Assembly: GCA_037975125.1 (NCBI GenBank)
Contig: CM075853.1
Span: forward strand, 23,573,399 to 23,637,398
Direction: 5' to 3'
DNA: 64,000 bases
DNA from: Latrodectus hesperus
Taxonomy: Eukaryota > Arthropoda > Arachnida > Araneae > Theridiidae
Positions within the stretch are counted from its first letter, which is position 1. Each line of letters begins with the position of its first letter. Position numbers and translations under genes: made by a program. Shown here one piece after another: positions 41,274-64,000 of this stretch. Below the pieces are notes generated by a model. It ran no database searches, was not told where the DNA came from, and worked only from the letters and a program-made list of their open reading frames with translations.

Positions 41274-41515
41274 CGTCAACCTGTAGACGTTGGCTTATTC
41301 GGTAAGAGCATCTTATCAGAAGGTCGTGAGTGCCAATCCAGACTTAACTGAACTTTCACTGAAGGTGATGGAGGGACGATAAAAAGATCATGGTCGCAAT
41401 GTCTTCCAAGTGAAATAATACCTGGGGGCTGGTCAAATATTGGGAGGGTCTTCTGCTGGGTCCCTGGTTCAAAATTAAGAAGAAACCCACTCGGCTGCTT
41501 TCATATAAAAAGTAG
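41274..41515 (+). repeat. tRNA-derived SINE, family C, + copy
   Basis: gacgttggcttattcggtaa (A-box region), gaaggtcgtgagtgccaatc (B-box region) and cgcaatgtcttccaagtgaa match the reverse complement of the other family C copies. It begins 26 bases after the hAT MITE. Confidence 0.6.
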
Positions 41516-41885
41516 AAATCAATAGGCTGAAGTATACTTTCGAAACATCAACACAGTGGGCGATTCCTCATGATATTTACTAAAATGTTCTATAAAAGTA
41601 TAACGAACTTAATATTAAAACTCTTATTGATATTAAGTTCAATTCAGCAGCTTTCTGAAAATAATTCATCTAGCACATTGAGTAATTAATCTTATTTCAT
41701 ACCATTATTTGATGATTTTATGAGCTGGATAGGATTTAAATATGCATTTACTCTTCTTATTGTTAAAAGAACAATAGAGTTCTCCTAGCTACTTCTATTA
41801 ATTTTGCACTATAAAATCATTTTTAAACATAATCCCATCATTCCAGATTTTAGTTACTGTTTTGACAAAAATTTTAGTTATTGTT

Positions 41886-42150
41886 ACCTGCGGATAGGGA
41901 GGTCCTGGGTTCGAATCCCGGTTCGGGCATGGATGTACTTTCTCTCTTTATCTATCCTGGCTTTGTCCTTTCCTTGTATGAATGTGGAGTGAATGGTTGC
42001 CTAACCTATAAACGGATCCAAACGGGTCCCTATGGCATGTGTGTACTGAGGAAGTCGGACTCCACACCAAAATATGGTTCAGTTGGAAAAGTGGAGCAGT
42101 GCACCCCATATTGCCAGCCTGGCTGGCACACGACAACAACAACAACAACT
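41886..42150 (+). repeat. tRNA-derived SINE, family D copy 1 (5'-truncated)
   Basis: It starts within the tRNA-like part: tcctgggttcgaatcccggt (B box), then gggcatggatgtactttctc. It ends with (aac)n at about 42132-42150. The same body occurs at 54357. Confidence 0.7.
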
Positions 42151-43410
42151 GCTCATAAAAATACCTGAATCTTATTTGGTTATGGAGAAATATATTTTAA
42201 CTTGAGGCAGCCAATGGATACTAATTGAAATGGAAGCTCATATCTTTTCAGTAGTTCCTTTTCACGAAGTTTAAATTGTATTAATAAGTTACTGGGTATG
42301 AATTTTGTAAATTAATCTGATCTTACAAATAATTTGTTGCCACTGATTGAGAGATATTGATTGCATATAGTGATTTCCATGTAATATGTATAATATGTAT
42401 TGAGAGTACGATATATCATACTAAATTTTGTAAATTAATCTAATATTACTAATTGAGATCGATTCAATAGTAAGTGTGTAATAATATCTAATTACGGTAT
42501 ATTGAAAGTAAAGTATACATCATCAATGTTGAAAATTAATCCACACTTATAAACATTCATTGACTATTTCCATGTAAAAACAAAATCCATTGAAACACTC
42601 AAAATTTATTGGTGATCTATATTTTTAAAACTTCAAAAAAATAATAATATATAAATAAAATTAATATAAATAAATGAAATAAATAAAAAAGGTTTTTCTG
42701 AAATATCTATAGCATCTTTTCCTGAAAATTCTTATCATATAATTTTAATTAATAATATATTCTTGTTAAATTTAGAATAATTAATGTTATTCTAGAATTT
42801 AGCAAACTATTTTTATACCCTCAACTTTTTAAATATGCTTTATATTATTGATCAAACCATATATATATACTTAAAAATTTTAATTCAGTCTTTTCTCAAG
42901 GGATAAATTTTATAAGCAGATTTATTTCTCGTTTCGTTACCATGAAATTAATAAGCTCTGCATGCAATATTATTAATTTATTGGACAAGGAATAAGTATT
43001 TATTGTACGTTAACTATATGTAAAGGTAACATGAATTGGAATTTTTCTTCCATCTACCAAAAATACATAATTTCCAAATATCTTTGAAATAAAAAATTCA
43101 ATTTTTCGGCAAAAATTTTACTTTTTTAATATTAATTTAACTAATTAAATATTTGATCCAACGAGATAATTTAACTCGCTCCATCCTCAGAAGAGATCTT
43201 CAAGCGTATTCATTTCACTTCGCTTAATTTATTAAAGAAAACTCCACTAAAATATTTCAGCAGTATGCAATAACATTGAATAACCTGGTGATCGCTTGGG
43301 TCCTCTCATGGGTGAGAGGTGGATTTCGCATTATGTTTTCCATTCCTACGAGTCTGCACTTGCATCCTGCTTCACTCACGTGAATAAATAGAATCATATG
43401 AAAGCCTTCA

Positions 43411-43716
43411 TCAACTCTTTTCAACTTGAGGAATCAACTGTTGTCAAGTTGAGGAATCAACTCTTTTCAACTTGAGGAATCATCTGTTGTCAACTTGAGG
43501 AATCAACTGTTGTCTGCTTGATGAATCAACTGTTGTCAACATCATCTCTTTTCAACTTGAGGAATCATCTCTTATCAACTTAACAGGAATCAACTGTTGT
43601 CAACTTGAGGAATCAACTGTTGTCAACTTGAGGAATTAACTGTTGTCAGCTTGAGGAATCATCTGTTGTCAACTTGAGGAATCAACTGTTGTCAGCTTGA
43701 GGAATCATCTTTTGTC
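43411..43716. repeat. Minisatellite, 23-bp unit, about 13 copies
   Basis: Units follow tcaactgttgtcaacttgag plus gaa, with variants tcatct, ctcttttc and gtcagc. Most units are exactly 23 bases; one is shortened and one carries a 2-base insertion. Confidence 0.9.
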
Positions 43717-43856
43717 ACTGACATTTCTTTCTGAAAGAGAATCCATCCTAAAAATAATTTGGTAAGGAATGTGGTAATAATTTGGTAAGGAATTTGTCAC
43801 TGACACTTCTTTCTGTAAGAGAATCCATCGTAAAAATAATTTGGTAAGCAAAATAA
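43713..43856. repeat. Tandem duplication of about 78 bp
   Basis: tgtcactgacatttctttct ... aataatttggtaag at 43715 recurs as tgtcactgacacttctttct at 43792. It adjoins the minisatellite. Confidence 0.7.
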
Positions 43857-44109
43857 TTTGGTAAAAAATAATTTGGTACGTGGTGGAGCTATACCTGATA
43901 ACCTAAGGTACAGATCAGGTGCTCCATCGCGTATGAAGCCTATGTGGGAGAACCCCATAGTCAGTAGGATAATCCCACTACAAGTGCCATGAGCATTGTT
44001 TTTAAAACTAAGAAATTATCTCTAGCCAGCTTTACTTTCCTAATGTATTGAAAATAAAATGTTTTCTTATTAGATTATGTATGTTTACGTTGAATTACCT
44101 TAAAATTAT

Positions 44110-44412
44110 CATGTCACCCAAAGTTAGAGCTTCAGTGTCTCTTGACACCCCTTCCCGTTGTGATCGGCAAAGTGAGGCATCATTGCCTGAGCAGCGATTG
44201 GGAGGGTTGCCAGAGTTCTGTGAGTTGAGGACGTGCCCACATTAATCACTGGCGCTTAAATACTTTTCCTCTGTTGTGACGTGGATGAGAAGAGGCTGCT
44301 AGCTCAGGTGTGACTTTGTCACCTGACCGTGGGTCAACATCACGAGACGTTTGATGGGAAGAGTAAGTATTGTGAGGCCGTTGACCTTAAAGTACAGTCC
44401 GGGTCTCATCGA
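44110..44412 (+). repeat. SINE family B copy 2
   Basis: tgggagggttgccagagttc, gctagctcaggtgtgacttt, gtcacctgaccgtgggtcaa and aaagtacagtccgggtctca match 6521-6843. Confidence 0.65.
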
Positions 44413-47400
44413 TAAATATATATATATATGTATGATAAATATATATGTATAGAGAGTTTCAAATGAAGTAGAGTCTCGCCGAGATCAAGAAATAAAAATC
44501 ATTTTTTTTTCATAATCATATTTTTTAGTCTTATTTTTAAATGCCTTATTCAGGAGATAAAAATGCTATATTTTAGGATAGAACATTCCTATAATGGCTG
44601 AAGAACGGGAGATAAACAGGTCCCTTTTCACTGGTTCTCTTCCTCCTGTGCGTGCTTGAATGTTTTATTTTACTATTATTTCATTATCATAAATTTTCTT
44701 TATAAAGTCGTCTAAAAATGATACATAAGTTCTTTGAGGAATAAGAAATAAAATAAAAGTTTTGTAAGTAAGCGCGAGTCTTAAGACATTATATTGATGC
44801 AGAATTAAGGAGTTTTCCGAAAATAAAAAAAAAAAACATTGCTAAAATAGAATTCATTTACAGTAGGATGAAATAAATTTTTAAATTTATTTTCATCCAA
44901 CTTATCACAAGTCCAAATTAATTAAATTTATTTGGGTTTGGTCTTGAAATTTAAAATAAATGATGGAAACATTTTAATTTTCAGAAAAAGTTTAGATTCT
45001 GAGCTGATTCCAAGAAATAAAAAGTGGTTTTATTTTTATAGGAGAAATGAATAAAACAATCAAATAAAAAATTTAGTAAAATTTTTTCAAGTGAAAATAA
45101 TATATCGTTTCTTGTCATAGTTTTATAGAATTAATCGATTTTGTTTCAACTTATTTATCTAATGTAAAGTAATTCGAGCCAAATTTATAAGTGAATTACT
45201 GATATGAATTTAATTATATATAAAATATTTATTTTTAAAATTTAAAAAATTTGTATCCTTAATAAAACGAATTTAATAACACTGGCATGAAATTAATAAA
45301 TATGTTTTATGATGGATAGTTATATGAATAAGTAGTATTGGATAAAATAATCACAAAATATGTAAAAATGCAAAACATATTGCGTACTATTTGTGTGTTT
45401 TTTTTCTATACATAAGACATGTATAGAATAAACATTTGAACACAGTTTTTAAGATTACTAGCATACGACACATTAGCGCCATCTTTTGATTTCTAGTAAC
45501 ACTATGGGAATATTAAATAGAAATAAATGGGAAATTAATCAAAAAGCAAAATTGAGATAAAATTATGCACCTTTATTTCGAACAGGCAAATGTTGATTCT
45601 TTATAAATAAAAAAAGACACAAAATATATTTCCACAGATGTGTTTATTGACGAGATACATATGGTACATATTTGACACTTAAAAATTGTAATTACCTTAG
45701 AATAGTGTGAAATTTTAGGAATACATTTGCTTGCAACAAAAAACTGACTTAGAAGCTTGCCAGAGTTAATGATATAAAATGATAGACGCGACACTGTTTT
45801 AAAACTGTGCAGAAAAGTCTAGCTACTTTCATAAAATTCTGAATATAAATAAAAAACATTTACTTCATAAACACAGATTTAATTTCACAATGCTAATGAT
45901 TTAAAAAAAGCATTGTACAGAAATAAAAAAGGTGATTAACAATGCAAAAGATGTTCAAAAGGAATAATATTTATATAAATAATCTTTCGATATATAAAAA
46001 TAATCAACGGACACAATAATCATGTATCGATACCAAAGTAGTGTTTATACAGAATCGATATATTTGTTTTTATTAATATCGATGAAAAATCTTTCATAAA
46101 TACATAAAATTCACACACACTCTTTACCCGCTAAAAATGCGGCTTGGTAAGAGAACTACACATGTAAACCCGAATGAGAACTTGTTTCTGAGTTGGAAAT
46201 TAAAGTTGTCATCCATTGAGCTATATTTTTCAAGTGTTCTGAAAACATCGAATTCAAAAATAACATCTTTGAATTATAAATACACACAAGAACTCTGTTT
46301 CAATACGAGTTACTTTAAATTCTAAAATTATTAATGAAAATATAATAGAATCGATACGTAGATTTTTTCCTTCTTTGCTGCCTGAAAAGATATTGGAAAA
46401 AGTTTACAATTCTTTGGCGATTTTTTGTCAAGATAAGTACCAAGATGTGACTAACAAGATGTCAGCTCCACAAAAGCAATACGAAGATAGGGGGCCACCA
46501 GAATTACCAGAAATTAAAGTTTATCGCCAAAATGTATCTTTAAACGGAGTGGTACCAATTCTACGCCAAACCCAAAATTTAATTTTTATGATGTATTATA
46601 TTGAATAAATTTATGATAAATGATTATTAAAATAACAAGTATTAGAGTAACTGTTTATAAAAATAAATGTTGTGAATTTTGAGTAACTATTGTGAATAAT
46701 AAAAATTGTGAATTTCGAATTATATTTAATTTATAATTATACTCTGCTTTCTAAAGCACTATTTTATTTTTAAAATCTATTTACTTCTTAATAGAATAAT
46801 TAATATTTTATTATTGTACCTTATATAATGAGATAAATATTACTATTGTTTTAAAAACTATTATGTCTTCTTTGCATTGTTTTCATTGTTAATTTCTGGG
46901 CACAAATTTTATCAAGTGGTTTTTGAAAAGCACATTAAGCATTGAAAACCTCTTCACATTCTTTTGGTAAAATGTAAAATTTTGAAATAGATTGATGTAA
47001 AATTTATTTAGTTTAAAATTTCCTAAAGTATGCATCATTTTTTATACACACAATGTTAACAGAATGACCACACAATTTAAAGTTTCTCGCATTTTTAACG
47101 AGTTCCTTAGCAATGCCTTCAATTATTTATTATATTTTTGTCCCAAGTACATCAATAGTTGTATAATTTTCAGGTTCATAAATATTCAACTTAAAATAAG
47201 TAATAACTTTCGAAAAGGGTGATTGTTGTTTGACAAAACTTTTAATCATCTTGTCATTATTTCAGATTGGAACTGAAGACTTAATACCATTTATTACATA
47301 TTTTATTTAAATTATTTTTTAATTCTTAAAAATAAACAGAATAAAATAAGGGAAATATAACATGCACATATGAAACTGTTTAGAAATATTACATTATTAA

Positions 47401-50110
47401 TGCATACATAGTTAAATAAAATTTAATGTTGAACACGCTATGTTGATCTGGCACATTCAAATACATTTGTTGATGGCAGAATCCAAAATATACCAGAATA
47501 ATTTCAAAATATTATATATTGGGACAAAAATTGAGATTTGTAATTGTTATATAATCTTCCTTAATATGTTTTCGATATTACGTTTATTAAAACGAATTTT
47601 TTAGCAACATCATTTCTAATCTACATTAATGGACCAATTATTGTATCATTTTATATAGAGAGGGCGCCACCTATATATTTATTAACAGTAGACCTAGCAA
47701 AGGCGTTTAGCAACTAAGTGCTGTACAGAACAATAATCTGCTTTTGCACATTTAGAATTGATGGTATTTCTTATGGGTATTTGTGGTAAAATGGTATTTT
47801 TTACCACAAATCTCTGTTGGAGGACATTGCATACAGCAAATCTTTTTGTCCATTTAAAATTGCTATAGCACAATACTAAGAACTGCTCTGAACAATGTAA
47901 TTTAACTAATCTACAACTATACAAGAAAATTACAGATGTACCAGTAATATTTTACAGATCTTTGATATTACACAATTGCGTAACTTAATATATCAGAAAA
48001 TATTCGGTTGCTTGTTCAATAAAAAAATTTTATTTCCATGAAAAAGTGATTTTTTAAATTCAAACTTTTTAAAGTGCAATAATAATGTAATACCAAAGAG
48101 AATTATAATCCAATTTTGTCCTTCGTGATGAATCTAAAATTGTTGCCACTAGTGAGTGGTAAATATTCCTCAAAGGTAAATGTTTTAAATGTGCAAATAA
48201 ATATGTGATTTTCAACATATTTGAATCTTTCAGCAAATAAAATTCTATATGATTTGACTTAATATGATATAATCTTCAATATGATTTGACTTTTATTATA
48301 ATTATATCAATCAATAAAAATGCCTGATGTAATATGCAAGTTAAAAAAATTATAGTTAGCAATTAAACTGAATAGAAATATTGCTTAAAATCAATGTATT
48401 CATTTTTTTTTATAAAACCCGTGTAATTATATATAATTCATAAATAAAATAAATAATTTTGAAATAATCAATGACGGAATAATCTCATTAAAAACAAATA
48501 CTGTATAAAAAAATAACTTTACATAATTCATTATCTCATTGCATAAAATTTACTTAACATTCTTATAATAATAAATTATAAAGCGCATATCAATTTTTTG
48601 ATCAAGTTGCTTGAATTTTGAAGAGATAAATTTTAACTGTGACATTCACAATCAGGTGATATTTTTTAAAGTTATTCTTATGATAATTATAAATATTAGA
48701 TTTAGCATCATTGAAATACGCCTTATTATAATCACATTAAAAAATTTACCATTATTTATGTGCAAAGATAATATTAGAAATTATTGTGTAACAATTTTGA
48801 AATAATAACAAGCATAAAAACATTGTTCACAAACTTCATCATTAATATTATATTATAGTTCATGGAATAATATATGGGTATGAGAATAATTGGCGCGCCA
48901 ACCTACGTATACGTGTGAAATTGGAACAAAATATCACAATTATATCTTTATGTAGTATATACAAGTATAATCAGTAGAAAAATCTCGATACCTAATACTA
49001 ATATCAACTCAATGAATTAATGTACATTGCGTAATTATGGAAATAAACTGTATACAGCAAGAACAACACTTTGTGGTTATGTATAGCTTCCAATCACTTT
49101 CTCTTTCGTTCTAGTTCGTCTAATATTCGAGAGAACAAATTCTTTCGAACTACATCTAGAAATTATACCAAACGTTACTTTGAAAATTTAAAGAATATAT
49201 TGTGCACGCAAATTACAAAATAAATAATGCCTTTGTAAAAAAATGCAAATAAAAGAACAGATTTGTACATTTAGAACACATTTTTATGTTTTACTACACT
49301 TTGAGACTTTCTCTCTTTGTCTCTGAGCACAGGGTTCTAAATATGACTAGATCGCGTTACATTTAAGCATATGAAGTACATCAAGCTTAGTTTTAAGTTT
49401 ATTAATTTGCTTGGAAAACGTTTTTGTAATAGAAAGGGACGGAAATACAAAATGTTTAACAATATTTATTGTTAAAGGATACAATTTGACTTTTGGTTCA
49501 AATTTAAATGTATCTTAATCGTAACGACTAGGATTGGCTCAATTTCGTAAGCCAAAAAACCATGATTAATCATGTTTCTGTTACAAGTTTTTCAGAATTT
49601 TTGATTATTACTTCCTTAACTTATGAAATAAAAGAAATTATAATATTTTATGAAATGGAGAAAACATTAGTTTCTTTTGATAAAAATAGAGATTTATAAA
49701 AAAAATGGTATTTATACTATTTTTAAATTTTTGAAATTTAAAAGTCTTTAATACTTTATGTGGGTTTGTGTGAAACATATTTTTTAAAAGAGAAAAGTTA
49801 TAAAAAACTAAAAGCGAAATTCTAAGTAGGATTCTGTAAGCAATTTAGATTGCCAAAATACCAAATTATTTTTGGAACAAATGTTATGCTTTGTAAAATG
49901 CTGTTTACACTCAATAAATGCCTTATTATGCAAGCTTTTGCCAAAAAAAAATCAGAAAAAAACTTAGTGTACATGCCTCTTCAGCATTAATATTCAACAG
50001 CCCCGATGAAGTGTAAAAGAAAAAAAAAAAAGTTGAAACAAGAAAGTGTTCAAAGTGCAATACTCATAATCTCAAACTGAAAAATATCAGTGACTTGATC
50101 ATCTTTCTTT
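44413..50110. other. AT-rich region downstream of the FSTL5-type gene
   Basis: The right end must contain the 3' UTR of the - strand gene, with a possible polyadenylation signal at 49465-49470. A 77-codon open frame at 46375-46608 (+) looks protein-like (NKMSAPQKQYEDRGPPELPE) but I do not recognise it. Nothing else is supported. Confidence 0.4.
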
Positions 50111-61333
<11,223 letters not shown>

Positions 61334-61472
61334 CTGGAAAATAGATTATTGCAATTCATTTCATGGGAAAGAAATAAAAGGAGATACAAGTATTTGGTGC
61401 TATTCTTTTTCTTAATAAAATGAAATCACAGGAGGTATGGTTTAAGTTGCACAGCATGTAAATTTTCGATAA

Positions 61473-61653
<181 letters not shown>

Positions 61654-62029
61654 AACAAGAAGAAATAGCCTGAATAAGCTGAGGATTTCAACTAATGCAA
61701 ATTATAGTGGGGGTCCAGCAAATGACTGAGGTTTCAGAATCAGCACGGATGCGTGTAGTTTGTGCAGTTCCTTCTGAACTACTTCTATGACTTATAAATT
61801 CATAAATCTAAAACAGCATTGACCATAGCAAGATGCTGAAAAATCTCTGTGAATATTTGTTGGAGGTAAATGTTAGATGAAACATAACTAAGTCTTTTTA
61901 TTTGAAGAGGGTGACATTTCAATATTTACAAAATTCAAATAGGGAAAATCCTCAACCTTCATTTAGAATTTTTTATGGTGCAGTAACAGTTCGTATCTGC
62001 TTTCTTCAATCTTCATAAGCGACGATTTT

Positions 62030-62185
62030 TATATAGAGTGGTAACAGTTGTTGTATGGCATGTCTGCAGCATTAAGATGCGAGTTTGGAAGCTGCAGACC
62101 GACTTGACAAACCAGAAATAGATTCGAACTCATTACCTTCCGACAGTTTAAACAACACCCTAAAAACTAGGCCGCCATAGCCTTG
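62030..62185 (-). repeat. tRNA-derived SINE, family C, head fragment
   Basis: gattcgaactcattaccttc and ctaggccgccatagcc correspond to the right-hand head of family C. The body is degraded. Confidence 0.5.
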
Positions 62186-64000
62186 TTGGTTAGGTCTAAC
62201 AGCCTGTAATTTATATAGGCAGTATTAACAGTAAGCTACAATATATTTGTACATCAGTGAAATGCCAGAACCCAAAATCATTCCTTTCCTTCAGTGTACG
62301 CTTAGACCTCACCAGTAAAGTGAATCTAAACTTACGCGAGATAGAAAATACATACATGTGTGTGTTAATACACGTGTAAGCAACATTAAATTCGAGTGAA
62401 TCATAAATATTTTCTTCAAAATATACTGTTGTAAAAGCATTTATTTACATTGACTCATATAAAAATATAGAAGGGCTCAATTGTTCTTTTGCTGTTCAGT
62501 TGCAACTACAATATTCATTTCTTTAAGATAAAGTAAATCTCATTGTTCATTATGCATTGGTATGATAACAGAGAGTACAATCTTTATCATAATATAATAT
62601 ACGAGGACAAAAAATCCCAAATGTCTGCAATGTTTTGTAAAATCCTGAATTTTTTATTAGATATACTCGTAAGAATATGAATGATATGTTCATTTTAATA
62701 TCCAGACAAACGTTATTTAGTTGCTATTAAATTAAATATTTGTTTATACTTTTTATGTCGTCCTACATACACGCCTTTATAAAATAAATGTTTTTTATTC
62801 ATCAAATATTCAATGTTATACTGTTTATAGAATATTCTTGGTGAAAAATTTGGATTTTGTTTGTCACTTTGCGGTCATTTTTCTAGAACATGAATGCTAA
62901 TTCTGCTATATCTTGCTATAGAATTAAGTCGTTTTTCCGTCAATTCTTAATAATCATTAAATAAATATAGACGCATTGTTTGATAATTAGATACCGTTAT
63001 GTATCAAGTATGTAAAGACAGTATGCGAGTATACGACTTAAGTAATTATCTACAAAATTCTCACGACATTTAGCGAAGTTAATTTCTCTAGGTCATTTTT
63101 TAAATAAGTATATCTTGTGCATTGCGATTAGGAAACAGAAATAATTATTTATATTCACAATTTATATTTTTTGTATATTTGATAAGAAAGCATGAATTAA
63201 GCTTTGAAATTGTATTTATTATAATTTGTAATACACTTATATTCTAATCAAAAAAATCAGCGTATTACTGTTACCCATTGCATAATAATGATACAGAATT
63301 CATATGTGAAAATTAAAAAAGAAATTTCCCATTATTTTTCCTGTGAAACAATTTCTAAAAATTCAATTTTTTCAGTTTCCTGTGAAAACAATTTCTTAAA
63401 CCAATTCAATGTTTGTTATATACATAAATATATTCTGTGTATCGAATATATATTTGTTAAGAGAGTGTCACTAATTTCTTCTTGATTTCAGTCATTTAAT
63501 TTTATGTAGTATACGATGCGTTCTTCGAAATTGAATCTCATAGGAACCGGAATACAAAGTGGCAGATTTTCAGCACTTAAATAAAATATTCTAGATAAAG
63601 TATCCTATAATCATAATTTTTTTATCTTTTTTCTTGTAATGTAAATTTAATCTTAATTTTAAGTAATTATGCTTCAAAAATTGATTGCAAAATTAGCTAT
63701 GCTTATTATTTGGTACAAATAAGCTCAGTGTCGATAGTGAGTTTTAAAATATTTTTAATGATTTCTTAACAAATCAGTATTGGAAATTTTATGATGGATA
63801 TACTAATTTATTTGTGTAATAACAATATGTTTAATTTAATAAATTAAACAAAAATAAAATCATTGCATGAACAATTTTAAAATTGGTAAGTTGCTCAATT
63901 TTTAATATAAACGAAATTTTTATGCTGTATTTCACAATAAACATGATGATATTTTACAAGTACCAATATACATTGTAGTTTAAAATTCAAAAAATGTAAA
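62186..64000. other. Intron or upstream DNA of the FSTL5-type gene, nothing recognised
   Basis: AT-rich with no exon-like segment on the - strand that would continue the FSTL5-type protein upstream. The next upstream exon must lie beyond the window. Confidence 0.5.

Noticed and set aside
43411..43716. CRISPR-like array
   Set aside because: Units are contiguous 23-base tandem repeats without spacers, in a eukaryotic context.

Overview
The window looks like nuclear DNA of an arthropod, most likely a spider or other arachnid. It is strongly AT-rich, has small exons with canonical GT/AG borders separated by introns of 1 to 10 kb, carries long (TA)n arrays, several tRNA-derived SINE families, and mariner/Tc1/hAT/Tigger-type DNA transposon remains. 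The arachnid assignment is an inference from this style and was not tested against a database. There is no sign of bacterial operons, CRISPR arrays or rRNA.

Two conserved animal genes are partly contained, and they converge. On the + strand, positions 1183-28381 hold the last six coding exons of a synaptotagmin-family protein: a Ser-rich and acidic linker followed by C2A and C2B, ending at a stop codon at 28379-28381. Its N-terminal exons lie to the left of the window. On the - strand, positions 61333-50111 hold the last five coding exons of a follistatin-related protein 4/5 (FSTL5-type) gene, covering the C-terminal beta-propeller-like half. Its signal peptide, Kazal, EF-hand and Ig exons lie beyond the right edge. 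About 21.7 kb separates the two stop codons. It holds repeats and no gene I can support.

The introns and the intergenic region are filled with mobile DNA. From left to right: a Tigger-like transposase relic (601-998); five SINE families, including one nested insertion with target-site duplication (6371-7055); a candidate solo LTR with TATA box and heat-shock-element-like motifs (4145-4644); a candidate MITE (16425-16686); a degraded Tc1-like transposase with a lost catalytic Asp (19796-20420); a nearly intact Tc1/mariner element of the D-41-D type with 276-bp inverted repeats inserted into a TA microsatellite (24858-26790); an internally deleted Hsmar1/SETMAR-like mariner (37781-38675); an hAT-type MITE with a perfect 8-bp target duplication (40880-41248); and a 23-bp minisatellite (43411-43716).

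The observations most worth following are: a one-base deficit in the acidic-linker exon of the synaptotagmin gene, predicted both by reading frame and by exon phase; loss of Ca2+-coordinating positions in both C2 domains; the heat-shock-like promoter of the LTR; and the SINE chimera at 54357-54665. No wholly new biological system was found.
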